A stretch of 64,000 nucleotides of DNA from Flavobacteriales bacterium. GTDB lineage: Bacteria > Bacteroidota > Bacteroidia > Flavobacteriales_F > PHOS-HE28. The stretch covers positions 117,104 through 181,103 of the forward strand of contig JADKGB010000034.1 in NCBI GenBank assembly GCA_016717225.1, read 5' to 3'. The notes beneath the pieces were generated by a model. It saw only the letters and a list, made by a program, of their open reading frames with translations, made no database searches and was not told the DNA's origin. Positions 28,331-36,972 of this stretch are shown here, piece by piece (within the stretch, counting starts at the first letter, position 1; the number at the start of each line of letters is the position of its first letter). The translations under genes were made by a program, and so were the position numbers.

Positions 28331-29929
28331 ATGACGGCCACTACTTCTGCGACAAAGCACCCGAAAGGACTCTATGTGCTCTTCTTCACCGAGATGTGGG
28401 AACGCTTCGGCTACTACCTCATGCTGGGCATTTTTTCGCTCTACATGTTGGATGGCTGGGAGAACGGCGGCATGGGCTTCAGCAGTTTGAAGAAGAGCGA
28501 CATCTACGGGACCTATATCGGCCTGGTCTATCTCACACCATTCGTCGGTGGCCTGCTTGCGGATCGGATCCTGGGTTATCGTAAGAGCATTTTCGCTGGC
28601 GGGCTGCTCATGGCGGCTGGCTATCTATCCCTGGCGATCCACGATACCACAGCCTTCTATGTCGGCTTGTTGCTGATCATTCTTGGAAATGGAATGTTCA
28701 AACCGAACATTTCCACCTTGGTGGGGAACCTGTACAACACGGATGCGTACAGGGCGAACAAGGATGCTGGCTTCAACATCTTCTACATGGGCATCAACGT
28801 GGGTGCCTTCGTCTGCAATTTCGTTGCTGCGTATATGCAGATCAACTGGGGCTGGGGCTATGCGTTCGCTGCTGCAGGTGTAGGCATGCTGATCGGTCTC
28901 GTGATCTTCGCATTTGGCACGAAGCACGTGAAGGAGGCGGATGTTATCAAACCCGTGCAGGCTGGCGACATGTCCACAGGAAGGATCCTGCTCATTACAC
29001 TCCTGCCGATGTTCGTCTTCGGTGTTCTCGGATACTTGATCCCCGGCAACCTGCTTGGTACGGACACGAACGACGCGTTCATCTTCGGTTGCATTCCGGT
29101 GATCGCCTTTTTCATCTACCTCTACGCGAAGGCGAATGCCGAAGACAAACGGCCTATCGGTGCTTTGCTCGCTGTGTTCGGCTGTCTGGTGATCTTCTGG
29201 GCGGTGTTCCACCAGAACGGGGATGCGCTCACTGTTTTCGCCAAAGACCACACCGACCGGGAAATGAGCACAGGCATCTCGGACGTGGCGGATAAAATGG
29301 GCATGGCACAGACCGTCACCAACAGAGGCGCGAGCACCGATGCCAACAGTGCGAATTATTTCGCATCCATGGCGCAGGAGCGGGTTCCTGCCGAAGGAGG
29401 AAGTTTGAAACTCTATTCCACACAACTCTACCAGAGCATCAATCCGTTCTGGGTGGTGTTGCTTACGCCCGTGATCGTTGGCTTCTGGGGTTTTATGCGC
29501 AGCAGACGCAAAGAACCGACCACACCTACCAAGATCGCGATCGGTTTGGTGATCACTGCGCTTTCTGCGTTGGTGATGGTCGGTGCGGTTGTGGCCACCA
29601 ACAATTTGGAGAGCAAGGCGAGCAGCCTTTGGCTCATCGCTTCCTACGGTGTGATCACCATCGGGGAATTGTGCCTGAGCCCGATGGGCCTTTCGCTCGT
29701 AAGCAAACTGAGCCCCCCACGGATCACTGCGCTCATGATGGGTGGCTTCTTCCTGTCCACTTCCGTGGGCAACAAACTTTCGGGCATGCTCTCGGGCCTG
29801 TGGGAAGGCTTTGAAGACAAGACACATTTCTTCTACATGAACTTCGGCCTCGCCATGGCCGCAGCCCTCATGCTCTTTCTCATGCTTCGTTGGTTGAACG
29901 GAGTGATGCGGGAGAAGAACATCTATTGA
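28331..29929 (+). CDS. POT-family peptide:H+ symporter, copy 2
   Basis: 532 residues. The motif EMWERFGYYLMLGIFSLYML replaces the usual YYGMR form of the first helix (the Gly-Met-Arg step reads LML-Gly), and GGLLADRILGYRKS, GNGMFKPNISTLVGNLY and LSPMGLSLVSKLSPPR are present. A longer loop (about 300-370, SDVADKMGMAQTVTNRGAST...) sits in the middle of the protein, making it the longest of the three copies. It starts 31 nt after copy 1. Differences in helix 1 suggest a different substrate range, by inference. Confidence 0.92.
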   Translation: MTATTSATKHPKGLYVLFFTEMWERFGYYLMLGIFSLYMLDGWENGGMGFSSLKKSDIYGTYIGLVYLTPFVGGLLADRILGYRKSIFAGGLLMAAGYLSLAIHDTTAFYVGLLLIILGNGMFKPNISTLVGNLYNTDAYRANKDAGFNIFYMGINVGAFVCNFVAAYMQINWGWGYAFAAAGVGMLIGLVIFAFGTKHVKEADVIKPVQAGDMSTGRILLITLLPMFVFGVLGYLIPGNLLGTDTNDAFIFGCIPVIAFFIYLYAKANAEDKRPIGALLAVFGCLVIFWAVFHQNGDALTVFAKDHTDREMSTGISDVADKMGMAQTVTNRGASTDANSANYFASMAQERVPAEGGSLKLYSTQLYQSINPFWVVLLTPVIVGFWGFMRSRRKEPTTPTKIAIGLVITALSALVMVGAVVATNNLESKASSLWLIASYGVITIGELCLSPMGLSLVSKLSPPRITALMMGGFFLSTSVGNKLSGMLSGLWEGFEDKTHFFYMNFGLAMAAALMLFLMLRWLNGVMREKNIY

Positions 29930-29945
29930 GAAATTGACCTTGACC

Positions 29946-31430
29946 ATGAACCAGTCGCCCACACTCGACCAGATCCGCAACTTCGAGGGCAAGTACCCCA
30001 AGCAACTGTGGTACTTGTTCGCGACCGAAATGTGGGAACGCTTCTGCTTCTATGGAATGCGTGGGATGCTTACCGTTTTCATGGTAACGCAATTGGGGTT
30101 GAACGACCGAACGGCAAACTTGCAATACGGAGCGATACAAGCTTTTGTGTATGCGTTCACCTTCATCGGCGGAGTATTCGCCGACAAGATCCTGGGCTTC
30201 CAGAAATCCTTGTTCTGGGGCGCATTGTTGATGATCCTCGGTGGCTTGGTGATCGCCTTCGCACCCAATGAGCTTTTCTACATCGGCACCTGTTTCACCA
30301 TCATCGGCACCGGCTTCTTCAAACCCAATATCAGTACGATGGTCGGTCAACTCTATCATGACACCGATAGTCGGCGCGATGCAGGTTTCAGCTTGTTCTA
30401 CGCAGGCATCAATTTGGGCGCTTTGCTCGGCGGGATCATCATGGTATACGTAGGCAAGTACTACTCGTGGAGTTTGGCGTTCGGCCTGGTTTCCGTAGTG
30501 ATGACCGTTAGCCTTATCACGTTCGCCTTCACGCGTAAAACCTTGGGACCAATAGGCTTGTCGCCGCTCCATATTGACATGCCTCGGTCACGCCGAAAGT
30601 TCTACGAGATCGCGACCTACGTTGGATCGCTACTGGTTGTCCCGATCATTCTGTTGTTGGTGACGAATACGGATTACACCGACATGTTCATGTACATCAT
30701 CGGACCTGTTACGCTCGTGTACCTGGGCTACGAAATGCGCAAGTTCTCAGCGGCACAGAACAAGAAGGTCCTGGCTGCCTTGTTCTTCATCTTCTTCTCG
30801 ATCCTGTTCTGGGCTTTCTTCGAACAGAGCGGTGGTTCGCTCAGCCTCTTCGCGTTGAACAATCTGCACGGCACTTTGCTTGGCGTTCCCATGGACCCCA
30901 ATGCGGTGAACAACTCGGCCAACTCGCTCTTCGTGATCATTTTCGCAGCACTTCTTGGCCTGCTCTGGGTGTGGTTGAGCAAGCGCAAGTTGGAGCCGAA
31001 CTCGGTCGTGAAGTTCGGCCTCGGATTCCTTCTTCTCGCCGCTGCTTTCTACGTTTTCTACGCTACCATTTTCTTCGCTGATGCTGATGGCGTTACCTCC
31101 TTGGAGATCTTCACATTCGGCTATTTCATCATCACGTTCGGTGAACTCTGCCTTTCGCCCATCGGGCTTTCGTTGATGACCAAACTCGCACCACAACCGA
31201 TCCAGGGATTGATGATGGGCATGTGGTTCCTGGCCAGTGCATACGGTCAATATGTGGCAGGCTTGCTTGGCGCCGGAATGTCCTCGGCGGATCCAGCCGC
31301 TACCAATATCGCCAAGTTGCATGCCTACACCGATGGCTATTTGCAGTTGGGTATTTATGCGTTGATCGCAGGTGTGGTCATGATCGCCATTTCACCGTTC
31401 GTGAAAAAACTGATGGGCAATATCCACTGA
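29946..31430 (+). CDS. POT-family peptide:H+ symporter, copy 3
   Basis: 494 residues from ATG 29946 (MNQSPTLDQIRNFEGKYPKQ); in-frame TTG codons upstream are weaker starts. Helix 1 has EMWERFCFYGMRGMLTVFMV; GGVFADKILGFQKS, GTGFFKPNISTMVGQLYHDT and LSPIGLSLMTKLAPQPIQG follow. It begins 16 nt after copy 2, so the three transporters form one transcription unit. The three copies are clearly diverged from one another, so this is not a recent duplication. Confidence 0.92.
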   Translation: MNQSPTLDQIRNFEGKYPKQLWYLFATEMWERFCFYGMRGMLTVFMVTQLGLNDRTANLQYGAIQAFVYAFTFIGGVFADKILGFQKSLFWGALLMILGGLVIAFAPNELFYIGTCFTIIGTGFFKPNISTMVGQLYHDTDSRRDAGFSLFYAGINLGALLGGIIMVYVGKYYSWSLAFGLVSVVMTVSLITFAFTRKTLGPIGLSPLHIDMPRSRRKFYEIATYVGSLLVVPIILLLVTNTDYTDMFMYIIGPVTLVYLGYEMRKFSAAQNKKVLAALFFIFFSILFWAFFEQSGGSLSLFALNNLHGTLLGVPMDPNAVNNSANSLFVIIFAALLGLLWVWLSKRKLEPNSVVKFGLGFLLLAAAFYVFYATIFFADADGVTSLEIFTFGYFIITFGELCLSPIGLSLMTKLAPQPIQGLMMGMWFLASAYGQYVAGLLGAGMSSADPAATNIAKLHAYTDGYLQLGIYALIAGVVMIAISPFVKKLMGNIH

Positions 31431-31458
31431 ACGAACAAAGGCACGAACATTGCCTGAA

Positions 31459-32040
31459 ATGGCAACCTCAAAACGAAAGTCCATGCGTTTCCATCTTCTC
31501 GCCTTCCTGTTGGTCCCAGCTTTTGCGTTTGCTCAGGACCACTCCACCGCCAAAGTGAAATGGGTCTCGCTCGAAGCCGCTCAAGCAGCCGCCAAGGTCG
31601 ATGGCAAACCCATCATCATGGATATGTGGACACCTTGGTGCGGCTGGTGCAAGCGCATGGATGCTGCAACATTCAACGACGACCAGACCGCAGCTTATAT
31701 CAACGCCAATTTTCACGCGGTTTCCTTCAATGCGGAAAGCAAGGACCCCGTTACGTTCAATGGCACCGTGTACGAGAACAAGGAGTTCAACCCGAGCGCT
31801 GTTGGTGGCAGAAATGGCACACATGATCTTACAAAAGCAACTGCTGTTGTGAATGGCGGTGTTGGCTATCCGACCATCGTTTACATCGCTGGTGACGGCT
31901 CCCTCATTGGCCCCGACCAAGGCTACAAGAGCCCGGAAGACCTGGAGGTGCTGCTGCACTATGTGAAGGAAGGAGCGAACAAGACCATTGCTCTGGATGC
32001 GTTCAAGAAGACTTTCAAGAGCGCACGGAAGGCTCCCTGA
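31459..32040 (+). CDS. Exported thioredoxin-family protein (CGWC)
   Basis: About 193 residues from ATG 31459; ATG 31483 (MRFHLLAFLLVPAFAFAQ) is an equally good start. After the signal peptide comes a thioredoxin fold with MDMWTPWCGWCKRMDAATF, which is the DsbD-gamma/thioredoxin_7-like WCxWC arrangement, and a cis-Pro region GVGYPTIVYIAGDG. A reductant role for periplasmic proteins is likely. It follows the third POT gene by about 30 nt, so it may be the last gene of that operon. Confidence 0.85.
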   Translation: MATSKRKSMRFHLLAFLLVPAFAFAQDHSTAKVKWVSLEAAQAAAKVDGKPIIMDMWTPWCGWCKRMDAATFNDDQTAAYINANFHAVSFNAESKDPVTFNGTVYENKEFNPSAVGGRNGTHDLTKATAVVNGGVGYPTIVYIAGDGSLIGPDQGYKSPEDLEVLLHYVKEGANKTIALDAFKKTFKSARKAP

Positions 32041-32093
32041 TCTTCAAGCGGATCCGCTCGCCCCTTCCAAGAACCGCCCACTACTTTTACCGC

Positions 32094-32870
32094 ATGCGCC
32101 CGCTCTTGTTCCTGCTCACCCTGGCAACGTTCGCTCCACAGGCGAACGCCCAGATCCAGAACTGGAACCCGGAACCATATTACACAGATAGCGCTCTGGT
32201 TTTCCGCGATGATCTGGATTATTACCTGAACAGCTACAGCGAGCAGGAGATCAAGAGCATGCGTAAGCTCGTGAATATCTGGCGCATGAATTTCGACAAG
32301 GTGATGAAGGCTGCCATCACCGATCTGCGCACGTTCAGCGAAGGTGGCGGGATGCGGCCAACCACACACGATTTCACGCTGACTGATGCGCGGGATGCGA
32401 AACCGTACACGCTTGGCGCGAACCAAGGGCGTATTCGGGCCTTCATGTTCGGCAGTATCACGAATCCACCGGCACGTTTCCAATTGCCTTTATGGGATCG
32501 GTTGTTGGAGAAATACACCGGCCAACCGGTGGATCTGTTCGTGATCTACGGAAAGGAATTGCACCCCGGCGACAAGAAGACCTACAAGATCTACCCCGCT
32601 CCAAAAAGCGAATACGAGAAGCGAGCCTATGCACAGGAATTCGCGCAACTCACCAAACTTCCCGTGCTGGTGGATGGCTTGGATGGCGCAACGCTGAAGG
32701 ACTATGGCAACGTGCCCAATGGCGTGTATGTGGTGGACAAGGATGGTGCGCTCATCTTCCGGGGCACGTGGGCCGATAGTCGCAAGATCGAACACATCAT
32801 CGACTCGTTGCTGAACTGGTACGCGGCCGGAAAACCGAAGCACGCACCAGGAAAAATCGCGACACCGTAG
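32094..32870 (+). CDS. Exported deiodinase-like thioredoxin-fold protein lacking the catalytic Sec/Cys
   Basis: 258 residues with a signal peptide (MRPLLFLLTLATFAPQANAQ). From about residue 100 it resembles the iodothyronine deiodinase-like family: FMFGSITNPPARFQLPLW and VIYGKELHPGDKK correspond to the GSCTxPP and EAHPSD blocks. In true deiodinases the residue before PP is Sec (or Cys in bacterial relatives) with a Cys three residues earlier; here they read Asn and Ile (GSITNPP), so redox catalysis as known is unlikely. The end NGVYVVDKDGALIFRGTW is a thioredoxin-like strand. The match is by motif and moderate. Confidence 0.65.
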   Translation: MRPLLFLLTLATFAPQANAQIQNWNPEPYYTDSALVFRDDLDYYLNSYSEQEIKSMRKLVNIWRMNFDKVMKAAITDLRTFSEGGGMRPTTHDFTLTDARDAKPYTLGANQGRIRAFMFGSITNPPARFQLPLWDRLLEKYTGQPVDLFVIYGKELHPGDKKTYKIYPAPKSEYEKRAYAQEFAQLTKLPVLVDGLDGATLKDYGNVPNGVYVVDKDGALIFRGTWADSRKIEHIIDSLLNWYAAGKPKHAPGKIATP

Positions 32871-32877
32871 CGCGAAG

Positions 32878-32965
32878 GACCTCTTTCCTGATCCATCCAC
32901 TCCCTCTCCGTGGGAGAGGGATCATGGGTGAGGTAAAAGAGCAAGTCTGGATCAGGAAAGAGTCC
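32878..32965. terminator. Nested inverted repeat between convergent genes (bidirectional terminator)
   Basis: The outer arms CTCTTTCCTGATCC (32881-32894) and GGATCAGGAAAGAG (32949-32962) are perfectly complementary and extend with GGA/TCC. Inside lies the hairpin CCCTCTCC-GT-GGGAGAGGG (about 32902-32920) and a CACTCC/GGGTGAG pair. The gene on each side ends at the repeat (32870 on plus, 32972 on minus), so it can stop transcription from both directions. Confidence 0.7.
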
Positions 32966-32971
32966 GCTGTT

Positions 32972-34357
32972 CTACACCTTCACCGTCTTCCATTTGCCGC
33001 GCTGGAACAGCACAGCACTGAGCACGGCTAGTGCACTTTCGCCGATCGCGACCGATGCGAACACACCGAGCGGTCCCCATCCAAGTGTCTTGGCGAGTAC
33101 GTAGGCTACCGGGATCTCGATCATCCAAAAACACACCACGTTCATCAACGTCGGCGTGAGTGAATCCCCAGCTCCGTTGAACGCTTGCGCGAGTACCATT
33201 CCATAGCCGTAGAAGAAGTATCCGAGGCAGATCACTCGCAAGGCTTGCACCGCGTATGCGTCCGCCACTGTGTTCTGCGCGAAAAGTGAGACGATCCATG
33301 GTGCGAAGAGCCAGAAGATCACGGCAACAACCACCATGAACACCATGTTGTAGTGAGCACAGAGCCATGCACTTCGTGCAGCACGGTCAGGTTGTCCCGC
33401 TCCAAGGTTCTGCCCGACGAGTGTGGCTGCCGCATTCGCCATTCCCCAACCCGGAAGCAATGTGAAAATGATGATGCGCACCGCGATCGTATATCCCGCT
33501 TGCGCGTCAGTTCCCGATTCGGATACGATGCGAACAAGGAATGTCCAACTCGCGGAAGCGATCAGGAACTGCCCGATACTGCCCGTACTTACCTTCAGGA
33601 TATTCCATACCACATTCCACAGCGGTCGCAGATCGGGAAAGCTCAAGGCATAAGCGCCATTCTTCCGGAACAAGTGGTACAGCTGGAACAACACACCCAC
33701 CGTTCTTCCAATAGTGGTGGCGACCGCAGCACCAGTAACGCCCATTTCAGGGAATGGACCGAGACCGAAGATCAGGATCGGATCGAGAATAATATTAACA
33801 AGGTTCGCCAAGCCCAAGGTCCATAACGCCATGCTCGCAAAGCCCTTCCCGCGGAATACCGCGTTGATGCAGAACAACAGCATGATCACGATGTTGCTCG
33901 CGAACATGATGCGCGCGTAGCTCGATCCTTCGTGGATCGTATCCCCGGAAGCGCCCATAAGACCCAATAGCTCTGGCGCGAACACCAACCCCGGCAGTGC
34001 CAGCAATGAGCCGATGACCAAAGCGATCAGGACACTTTGCCCAGCTGCTTCACGTGCACCTATGGCATCCTTTTCTCCTGTGCGTCGCGCGACAACGGCC
34101 GTTGCTCCTATCCCCAAGCCCCACGCTATGCTGTACACCGCCACCAGCAAACTCTCCGTCAGGCCCACCGTGGCCACCGATGCCGTGCCCAATTTCGCAA
34201 CGAAAAAAGCATCGACAATGGCGAACGTGGCCTCCATGCCCATCTCCAGTACCATGGGAATGCTCAATAGCAGAATGGCACGCCGAACGCCCATTGATGT
34301 ATAGTCGCGCTCACCACCAGAGAACGACCCTATGATGATATCCCAAAGCTTCTTCAT
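32972..34357 (-). CDS. MATE-family multidrug/cation efflux pump
   Basis: 461 residues from ATG 34357 (MKKLWDIIIGSFSGGERDYT); the open frame upstream of this runs through non-coding sequence. Twelve hydrophobic helices in two halves; conserved features include LLSIPMVLEMGMEATFAIVD, FFVAKLGTASVATVGLTESL, RRTGEKDAIGAREAAGQSVL in the first half and NLGAGQPDRAARSAW in the second. MATE (NorM-like) pumps expel cationic compounds in exchange for Na+ or H+. Confidence 0.92.
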   Translation of the reverse strand: MKKLWDIIIGSFSGGERDYTSMGVRRAILLLSIPMVLEMGMEATFAIVDAFFVAKLGTASVATVGLTESLLVAVYSIAWGLGIGATAVVARRTGEKDAIGAREAAGQSVLIALVIGSLLALPGLVFAPELLGLMGASGDTIHEGSSYARIMFASNIVIMLLFCINAVFRGKGFASMALWTLGLANLVNIILDPILIFGLGPFPEMGVTGAAVATTIGRTVGVLFQLYHLFRKNGAYALSFPDLRPLWNVVWNILKVSTGSIGQFLIASASWTFLVRIVSESGTDAQAGYTIAVRIIIFTLLPGWGMANAAATLVGQNLGAGQPDRAARSAWLCAHYNMVFMVVVAVIFWLFAPWIVSLFAQNTVADAYAVQALRVICLGYFFYGYGMVLAQAFNGAGDSLTPTLMNVVCFWMIEIPVAYVLAKTLGWGPLGVFASVAIGESALAVLSAVLFQRGKWKTVKV

Positions 34358-34497
34358 TCGACCCGATCGCGGATGGCGTTCATTGCTGGCCCTAAGAACG
34401 GGATCCCGCTGCTGGTAAACGTGTTCAAGTACCCAGCTTCTCGAGGTGCCTGCTGTTAATGTTGCGTTAAACGCCCGCACCTCATGGAACCGACCTC

Positions 34498-34505
34498 TAC
34501 TTTTG
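34498..34505 (+). promoter_or_regulatory. Bacteroidota -7 element TACTTTTG
   Basis: TACTTTTG matches the TAnnTTTG consensus exactly, 33 nt before the DUF1573 start codon. I do not see a TTG at the ideal -33 spacing, so confidence is moderate. Confidence 0.45.
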
Positions 34506-34537
34506 TTCCGTAACAACGACAAAAACAACAACTCACC

Positions 34538-35008
34538 ATGAAGAAGTTCATCGCGACCCTCAGCCTCGGCGCCCTGTTCCTTGGCGCTTTCGCACAGGAA
34601 GGCAAAATGGTCGGCGGCACCGGCCCAATGATCAGTGTGGACAAAGAAGCCCACGATTATGGCGCCATCGACAAAGGTGCCAACGGCACCTGCGAATTCA
34701 AAGTGACCAACACAGGGGATCAGCCATTGATCATCAGCACCTGCAAAGGCAGCTGTGGTTGCACTGTTCCAAAATGCGATACTGCACCTGTTGCCCCAGG
34801 CGCAAGCACGATCGTTACGGTGAAGTACGACACCAACCGTGAAGGACCGATCAACAAGAGCGTCACCATCAGTAGCAACGCCACCAACGCTCCAGAGAAA
34901 ATGGTGCGCATCAAGGGCGAAGTGAAAGCCAGCGCAACAGCCACTCCTGCCAGCCCAGTGAAAGAGGTGAGCCCAATGGCTCCAGTTGAGAAGACCGGCG
35001 GACAGTGA
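34538..35008 (+). CDS. Exported DUF1573 protein
   Basis: 156 residues with a signal peptide (MKKFIATLSLGALFLGAFAQ). The core HDYGAIDKGANGTCEFKVTN, TGDQPLIISTCKGSCGCTVP, and GASTIVTVKYDTNREGPINK match DUF1573, an Ig-like (ASH/HYDIN-related) domain common in exported Bacteroidota proteins; the CKGSCGC cysteines are characteristic. A Pro/Ala-rich tail follows. Function unknown. It has its own promoter element and a strong terminator, so it is probably monocistronic. Confidence 0.9.
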   Translation: MKKFIATLSLGALFLGAFAQEGKMVGGTGPMISVDKEAHDYGAIDKGANGTCEFKVTNTGDQPLIISTCKGSCGCTVPKCDTAPVAPGASTIVTVKYDTNREGPINKSVTISSNATNAPEKMVRIKGEVKASATATPASPVKEVSPMAPVEKTGGQ

Positions 35009-35027
35009 TCCTCCGTGTAGAATAGTG

Positions 35028-35054
35028 CGAAGCCCCCGTAACCCGGGGGCTTCG
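35028..35054 (+). terminator. Strong hairpin terminator
   Basis: An 11-bp perfect stem CGAAGCCCCCG / CGGGGGCTTCG with loop TAACC, followed by TCATTTTC, 19 nt after the DUF1573 stop. Confidence 0.85.
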
Positions 35055-35137
35055 TCATTTTCAACCGGTGCCTGAACTTTACGATCGGCTCCGGGAATGC
35101 ACTGATCGAACGATCTTCGCCCCTCGAACACCGATCC

Positions 35138-36364
35138 ATGCCATCCATTTCACAAAAAGGCCAGCACATGCCGGCTTCGCCCATTCGCAAACTGGTGCCC
35201 TTTGCCGAGGCCGCCAAGAAGCGGGGAACTCACGTGTTGCACCTCAACATCGGACAGCCGGATATCCGAACTCCGCAGGTGGCCTTGGAGGCGATCAAGA
35301 ACATGGACCTCGCCGTGGTGGAGTACAGCCACAGCGCGGGAAATGAAAGCTACCGGAAAGGCTTGGCCGCGTACTACAACGAACATGGCATCGCGATCAC
35401 GCACGAGCAGATCATCATCACCACCGGCGGCTCAGAGGCTTTGCTCTTCGGTATGATGGCCTGCTTCGATGCCGGTGATGAGATCATTATTCCCGAGCCG
35501 TTCTACGCCAACTACAACAGCTTCGCGTTGTCGGCCGGCGTGAAAGTGGTGCCCGTTCGAAGCAGCATCGATTCGGGCTTCGCATTGCCACCGATCGAAG
35601 CGTTCCGCCACGCGATAACGCCGCGCACCAAAGGCATTCTCCTCTGCAACCCCGGCAACCCGACCGGCTATCTCTATTCTCGTTCGGAGCTGGAGGCACT
35701 TCGCGACCTGGTCAAAGAGAACGATCTGTTCCTTTTCAGTGATGAGGTGTACCGCGAGTTCTGCTATGATGGTGCCGAGCACATCAGCGCTATGAGCCTT
35801 GTCGGTATCGAGGAGAACGTGGTGCTTATCGACAGTGTGAGCAAACGCTACAGCATGTGTGGTGCTCGGATCGGCGCCTTCATCACGCGCAACAAAGAGC
35901 TGCTCGCCACGGCACTGAAATTCGCCCAGGCACGATTGAGCCCTCCCACTTTCGGCCAGATCGCGGGCGAGGCGGCGTTGAAGACCCCGAAGAGCTACTT
36001 CGAGGAGGTCATCAGCGAATACAAGCTGCGCCGGGATACGCTGGTGGATGGTCTCAATAGCATTCCGGGCGTGGTCTGTGCAAAACCGAAAGGCGCCTTC
36101 TATTGCATCGCTCAATTGCCCATCGACGATTCGGATGTGTTCTGCCAATGGCTCCTGGAAAAATTCGAACACAAGGGACACACCGTGATGATGGCTCCTG
36201 CTACCGGTTTTTATTCGGCACCTGAGCCGGGTCGCCAACAGGTACGCTTGGCATACGTGCTGGAAACACCCAAACTCGAATTGGCCGTGGAGTGCTTGCG
36301 CGAAGCCCTTTCCGTGTACCCAGGTCGCCTGGCCAAAGGAACTGCCCAAGCTGCGGTGGCCTGA
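35138..36364 (+). CDS. PLP-dependent aminotransferase, class I/II (aspartate aminotransferase-like)
   Basis: 408 residues. Fold type I features: HLNIGQPDIRTPQVALEAIK at the N-terminus, TTGGSEALLFGMMACFDAGD, CNPGNPTGYLYSRSELEAL, SDEVYREFCYDG, and the Schiff-base lysine K236 in DSVSKRYSMCGARIGAF. A C-terminal Arg (GRQQVRLAYV) would bind the substrate carboxylate. Substrate is probably an amino acid such as aspartate; a second gene of this class lies at 62133. The ATG at 35138 or the one at 35168 could start. Confidence 0.9.
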   Translation: MPSISQKGQHMPASPIRKLVPFAEAAKKRGTHVLHLNIGQPDIRTPQVALEAIKNMDLAVVEYSHSAGNESYRKGLAAYYNEHGIAITHEQIIITTGGSEALLFGMMACFDAGDEIIIPEPFYANYNSFALSAGVKVVPVRSSIDSGFALPPIEAFRHAITPRTKGILLCNPGNPTGYLYSRSELEALRDLVKENDLFLFSDEVYREFCYDGAEHISAMSLVGIEENVVLIDSVSKRYSMCGARIGAFITRNKELLATALKFAQARLSPPTFGQIAGEAALKTPKSYFEEVISEYKLRRDTLVDGLNSIPGVVCAKPKGAFYCIAQLPIDDSDVFCQWLLEKFEHKGHTVMMAPATGFYSAPEPGRQQVRLAYVLETPKLELAVECLREALSVYPGRLAKGTAQAAVA

Positions 36365-36459
36365 TCGGAACGCCTGGCAGGAGCGATCGCATTTGTTCTT
36401 GGTGTAACGGCCTGTTGTTCAGATCGGCCTGTTGACATCATTCGACCACATAGGTTGAA

Positions 36460-36488
36460 TTGCCTGAAGTCGTCGAGCGTTATTTGTG
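36460..36488 (+). promoter_or_regulatory. Possible promoter of the 36496-39338 pair
   Basis: TTG (36460-36462), 18 nt, then TATTTGTG. This is close to but not an exact TAnnTTTG element, and it would leave almost no leader before ATG 36496, so the real start may be the ATG at 36511 (MLRLRPVVF). Confidence 0.3.
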
Positions 36489-36495
36489 ACTATTC

Positions 36496-36972
36496 ATGAA
36501 TAGTCCGATCATGTTGCGCCTGCGCCCCGTTGTATTCGCATGTCTTTGTTGTGGCCTCTCGATGATCGCTCATGCCCAGGACAGGCATGAACTTCGTTAT
36601 CTCGTTGGTGTGCAACCACCACTAACGGAGGACCAGGAAAAAAACCTCACCGAACACTTGGTGGATGCCGACCCGTCCACGTCTATGGATTTCGATCGTA
36701 TCTCGGGCATTATCGAGGTCCGCGCCAACCAGCCAGTGCAACGCGAACAATTCGAAACCCTGTTGCGCCAAATGCGCGCTCCTTCTATTTCCTCCTGGCG
36801 CTCGGTCTATCCAACAGGTACCATGAGCAGCCCGATGGATATCCCGGGTTCTCCTGTGTATTTTGATACGGGCAACCCAACTGCCGATGACGCCCGGTAC
36901 GAAGCGGACAAGATCCAATGGCTCAAGAACAATGAGCCGCGAACGGAAGCACCACTAGAAGACCCCAAGTGA
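36496..36972 (+). CDS. Small exported protein of unknown function
   Basis: 158 residues with a signal peptide (MLRLRPVVFACLCCGLSMIAHAQ from the second ATG). The mature part contains HLVDADPSTSMDFDRISGII followed by EVRANQPVQREQFETLLRQM, which reads like a ferredoxin-like or heavy-metal-associated-type beta-alpha-beta module. No family recognised. Its stop overlaps the start of the next secreted protein (TGATG), so the two are translationally coupled and may act together. Confidence 0.65.
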   Translation: MNSPIMLRLRPVVFACLCCGLSMIAHAQDRHELRYLVGVQPPLTEDQEKNLTEHLVDADPSTSMDFDRISGIIEVRANQPVQREQFETLLRQMRAPSISSWRSVYPTGTMSSPMDIPGSPVYFDTGNPTADDARYEADKIQWLKNNEPRTEAPLEDPK

